A DNA stretch of 7,228 nt from Bacteroidetes/Chlorobi group bacterium ChocPot_Mid (GTDB lineage Bacteria; Bacteroidota; Ignavibacteria; Kapaibacteriales; UBA2268): contig RCNQ01000072.1 in the NCBI GenBank assembly GCA_003731675.1, positions 1-7,228 on the forward strand, read 5' to 3'. Shown piece by piece: positions 6,888 to 7,228 of this stretch. The first letter of the stretch is position 1; each line of letters begins with the position of its first letter. The notes beneath the pieces were generated by a model, which had not been told where the DNA came from, did not search any database, and saw only the letters and a program-made list of their open reading frames with translations. The translations under genes and the position numbers were made by a program.

Positions 6888-7107
6888 GTCATTAATCCAT
6901 TATTATAAGGTGGGTTCTAAAAATTAAATTATTTAATCATTTATCTGAAGAATATCAAGAACCCAATAAATATCCTTCAAATATCAACTTCTAAAATGCA
7001 AAAAATTTTTTATTTATCCATAATATTTTGTTCAATTATTATATTTTTTCAAATATTTTTGCAATATTTCACTAAAATTCAATCATATATACTATTTTAT
7101 TTTGTAA
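6888..7107. other. AT-rich intergenic region with an inverted repeat
   Basis: These 220 bases lie upstream of the lipoprotein gene and downstream of the transposase fragment. I see no gene. The region carries TGGGTTCT/AGAACCCA arms (6911-6918 and 6958-6965) around a 15-base A/T palindrome, and an A6T6 tract at 7000-7011. The lipoprotein promoter and the end of the insertion sequence should lie here, but neither can be pinned down. Confidence 0.5.
6911..6965. repeat. Inverted repeat TGGGTTCT/AGAACCCA
   Basis: Perfect 8-base arms at 6911-6918 and 6958-6965 are separated by 39 bases. Within the gap lies ATTAAAT-T-ATTTAAT (6923-6937), an A/T palindrome. The position is 24 bases upstream of the lipoprotein ATG. 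It could be a leader hairpin, an operator or part of an insertion-sequence end; the sequence does not decide between these. Confidence 0.4.
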
Positions 7108-7228
7108 TTACGCTAATCTAAGTACCTGTTCATATCTGAATAAGTTGTATGTTAAATTTATCAACCCGATTATACCTTTCGCCCTTGATATGCCCACTGA
7201 CCTGATGAAAAGCCCATTCATACTTTGT
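7108..7228 (-). mobile_element. IS5-like transposase, C-terminal end (partial, enters from the right edge)
   Basis: The minus-strand frame from 7227 to the TAA at 7108-7110 gives 39 residues: an SMNGLFIRSVGISRAKGIIG stretch, then LINLTYNLFRYEQVLRLA. The pattern 'NGxFxRxxGxxRAKxxIGLxNLxYNxxRxxxL' is typical of the C-terminus of IS5-group DDE transposases, which catalyse cut-and-paste movement of their element. The catalytic DDE residues lie beyond the window, so I cannot say whether the element is intact. Its terminal inverted repeat should lie between 6900 and 7108, but I could not identify it without the other end. The assignment rests on a short stretch, and the exact IS family is uncertain. 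Confidence 0.7.

Noticed and set aside
7000..7011. A6T6 palindrome as a functional site
   Set aside because: Such tracts are expected by chance in very AT-rich intergenic DNA.

Overview
The window looks like an accessory region of a Bacteroidota/Ignavibacteria/Kapabacteria-type chromosome, probably from a metagenome. The grounds are AT-rich DNA, an Rhs protein with the Bacteroidota-style core, a lipoprotein with two DUF1566/Lcl_C domains, and a match to the Bacteroidota -7 promoter element (TAnnTTTG). This placement is an inference from protein style; there is no rRNA or other marker gene.

Left half (1-3898): a divergent regulator/operon unit. A WYL-domain transcriptional regulator (784 down to 1, minus strand, cut by the left edge) faces a two-gene plus-strand operon. 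The first operon gene is an ARPP-1/DUF6569-type protein (899-1828). The second is a 685-aa soluble fusion of a Clp/HslU-clade AAA+ ATPase with an FtsH-type M41 zinc peptidase (1841-3898), 12 bases downstream. The 114 bases between the divergent starts hold an imperfect inverted repeat that could be the WYL operator. WYL regulators often control phage-defence operons, and ARPP-1 is a family named for its association with ADP-ribosylglycohydrolase and phosphatase domains. A regulator, an ARPP-1 protein and an ATP-driven protease together form a plausible, possibly undescribed conflict or stress-response system. This is the main candidate in the window.

Middle (3899-5640): a broken, recombined stretch on the minus strand. 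One 499-aa frame begins with the N-terminal transmembrane part of a major facilitator superfamily (MFS) transporter and switches, in frame, into the C-terminal part of an Rhs/YD-repeat protein. The switch falls where MFS motif A and an Rhs 'DxxGNR' motif can share the same codons. The MFS homology continues upstream of the first ATG with no canonical start codon, so both halves are probably gene remnants.

Right part (5640-7228): an intact-looking lipoprotein with two DUF1566 domains (minus strand), with a terminator-like hairpin just after its stop codon. Beyond a 220-base AT-rich gap lies the C-terminal end of an IS5-like transposase entering from the right edge. Rhs and MFS fragments plus the IS remnant mark the region downstream of the operon as recombination-prone. 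No tRNA, rRNA, CRISPR array or integrase is visible.
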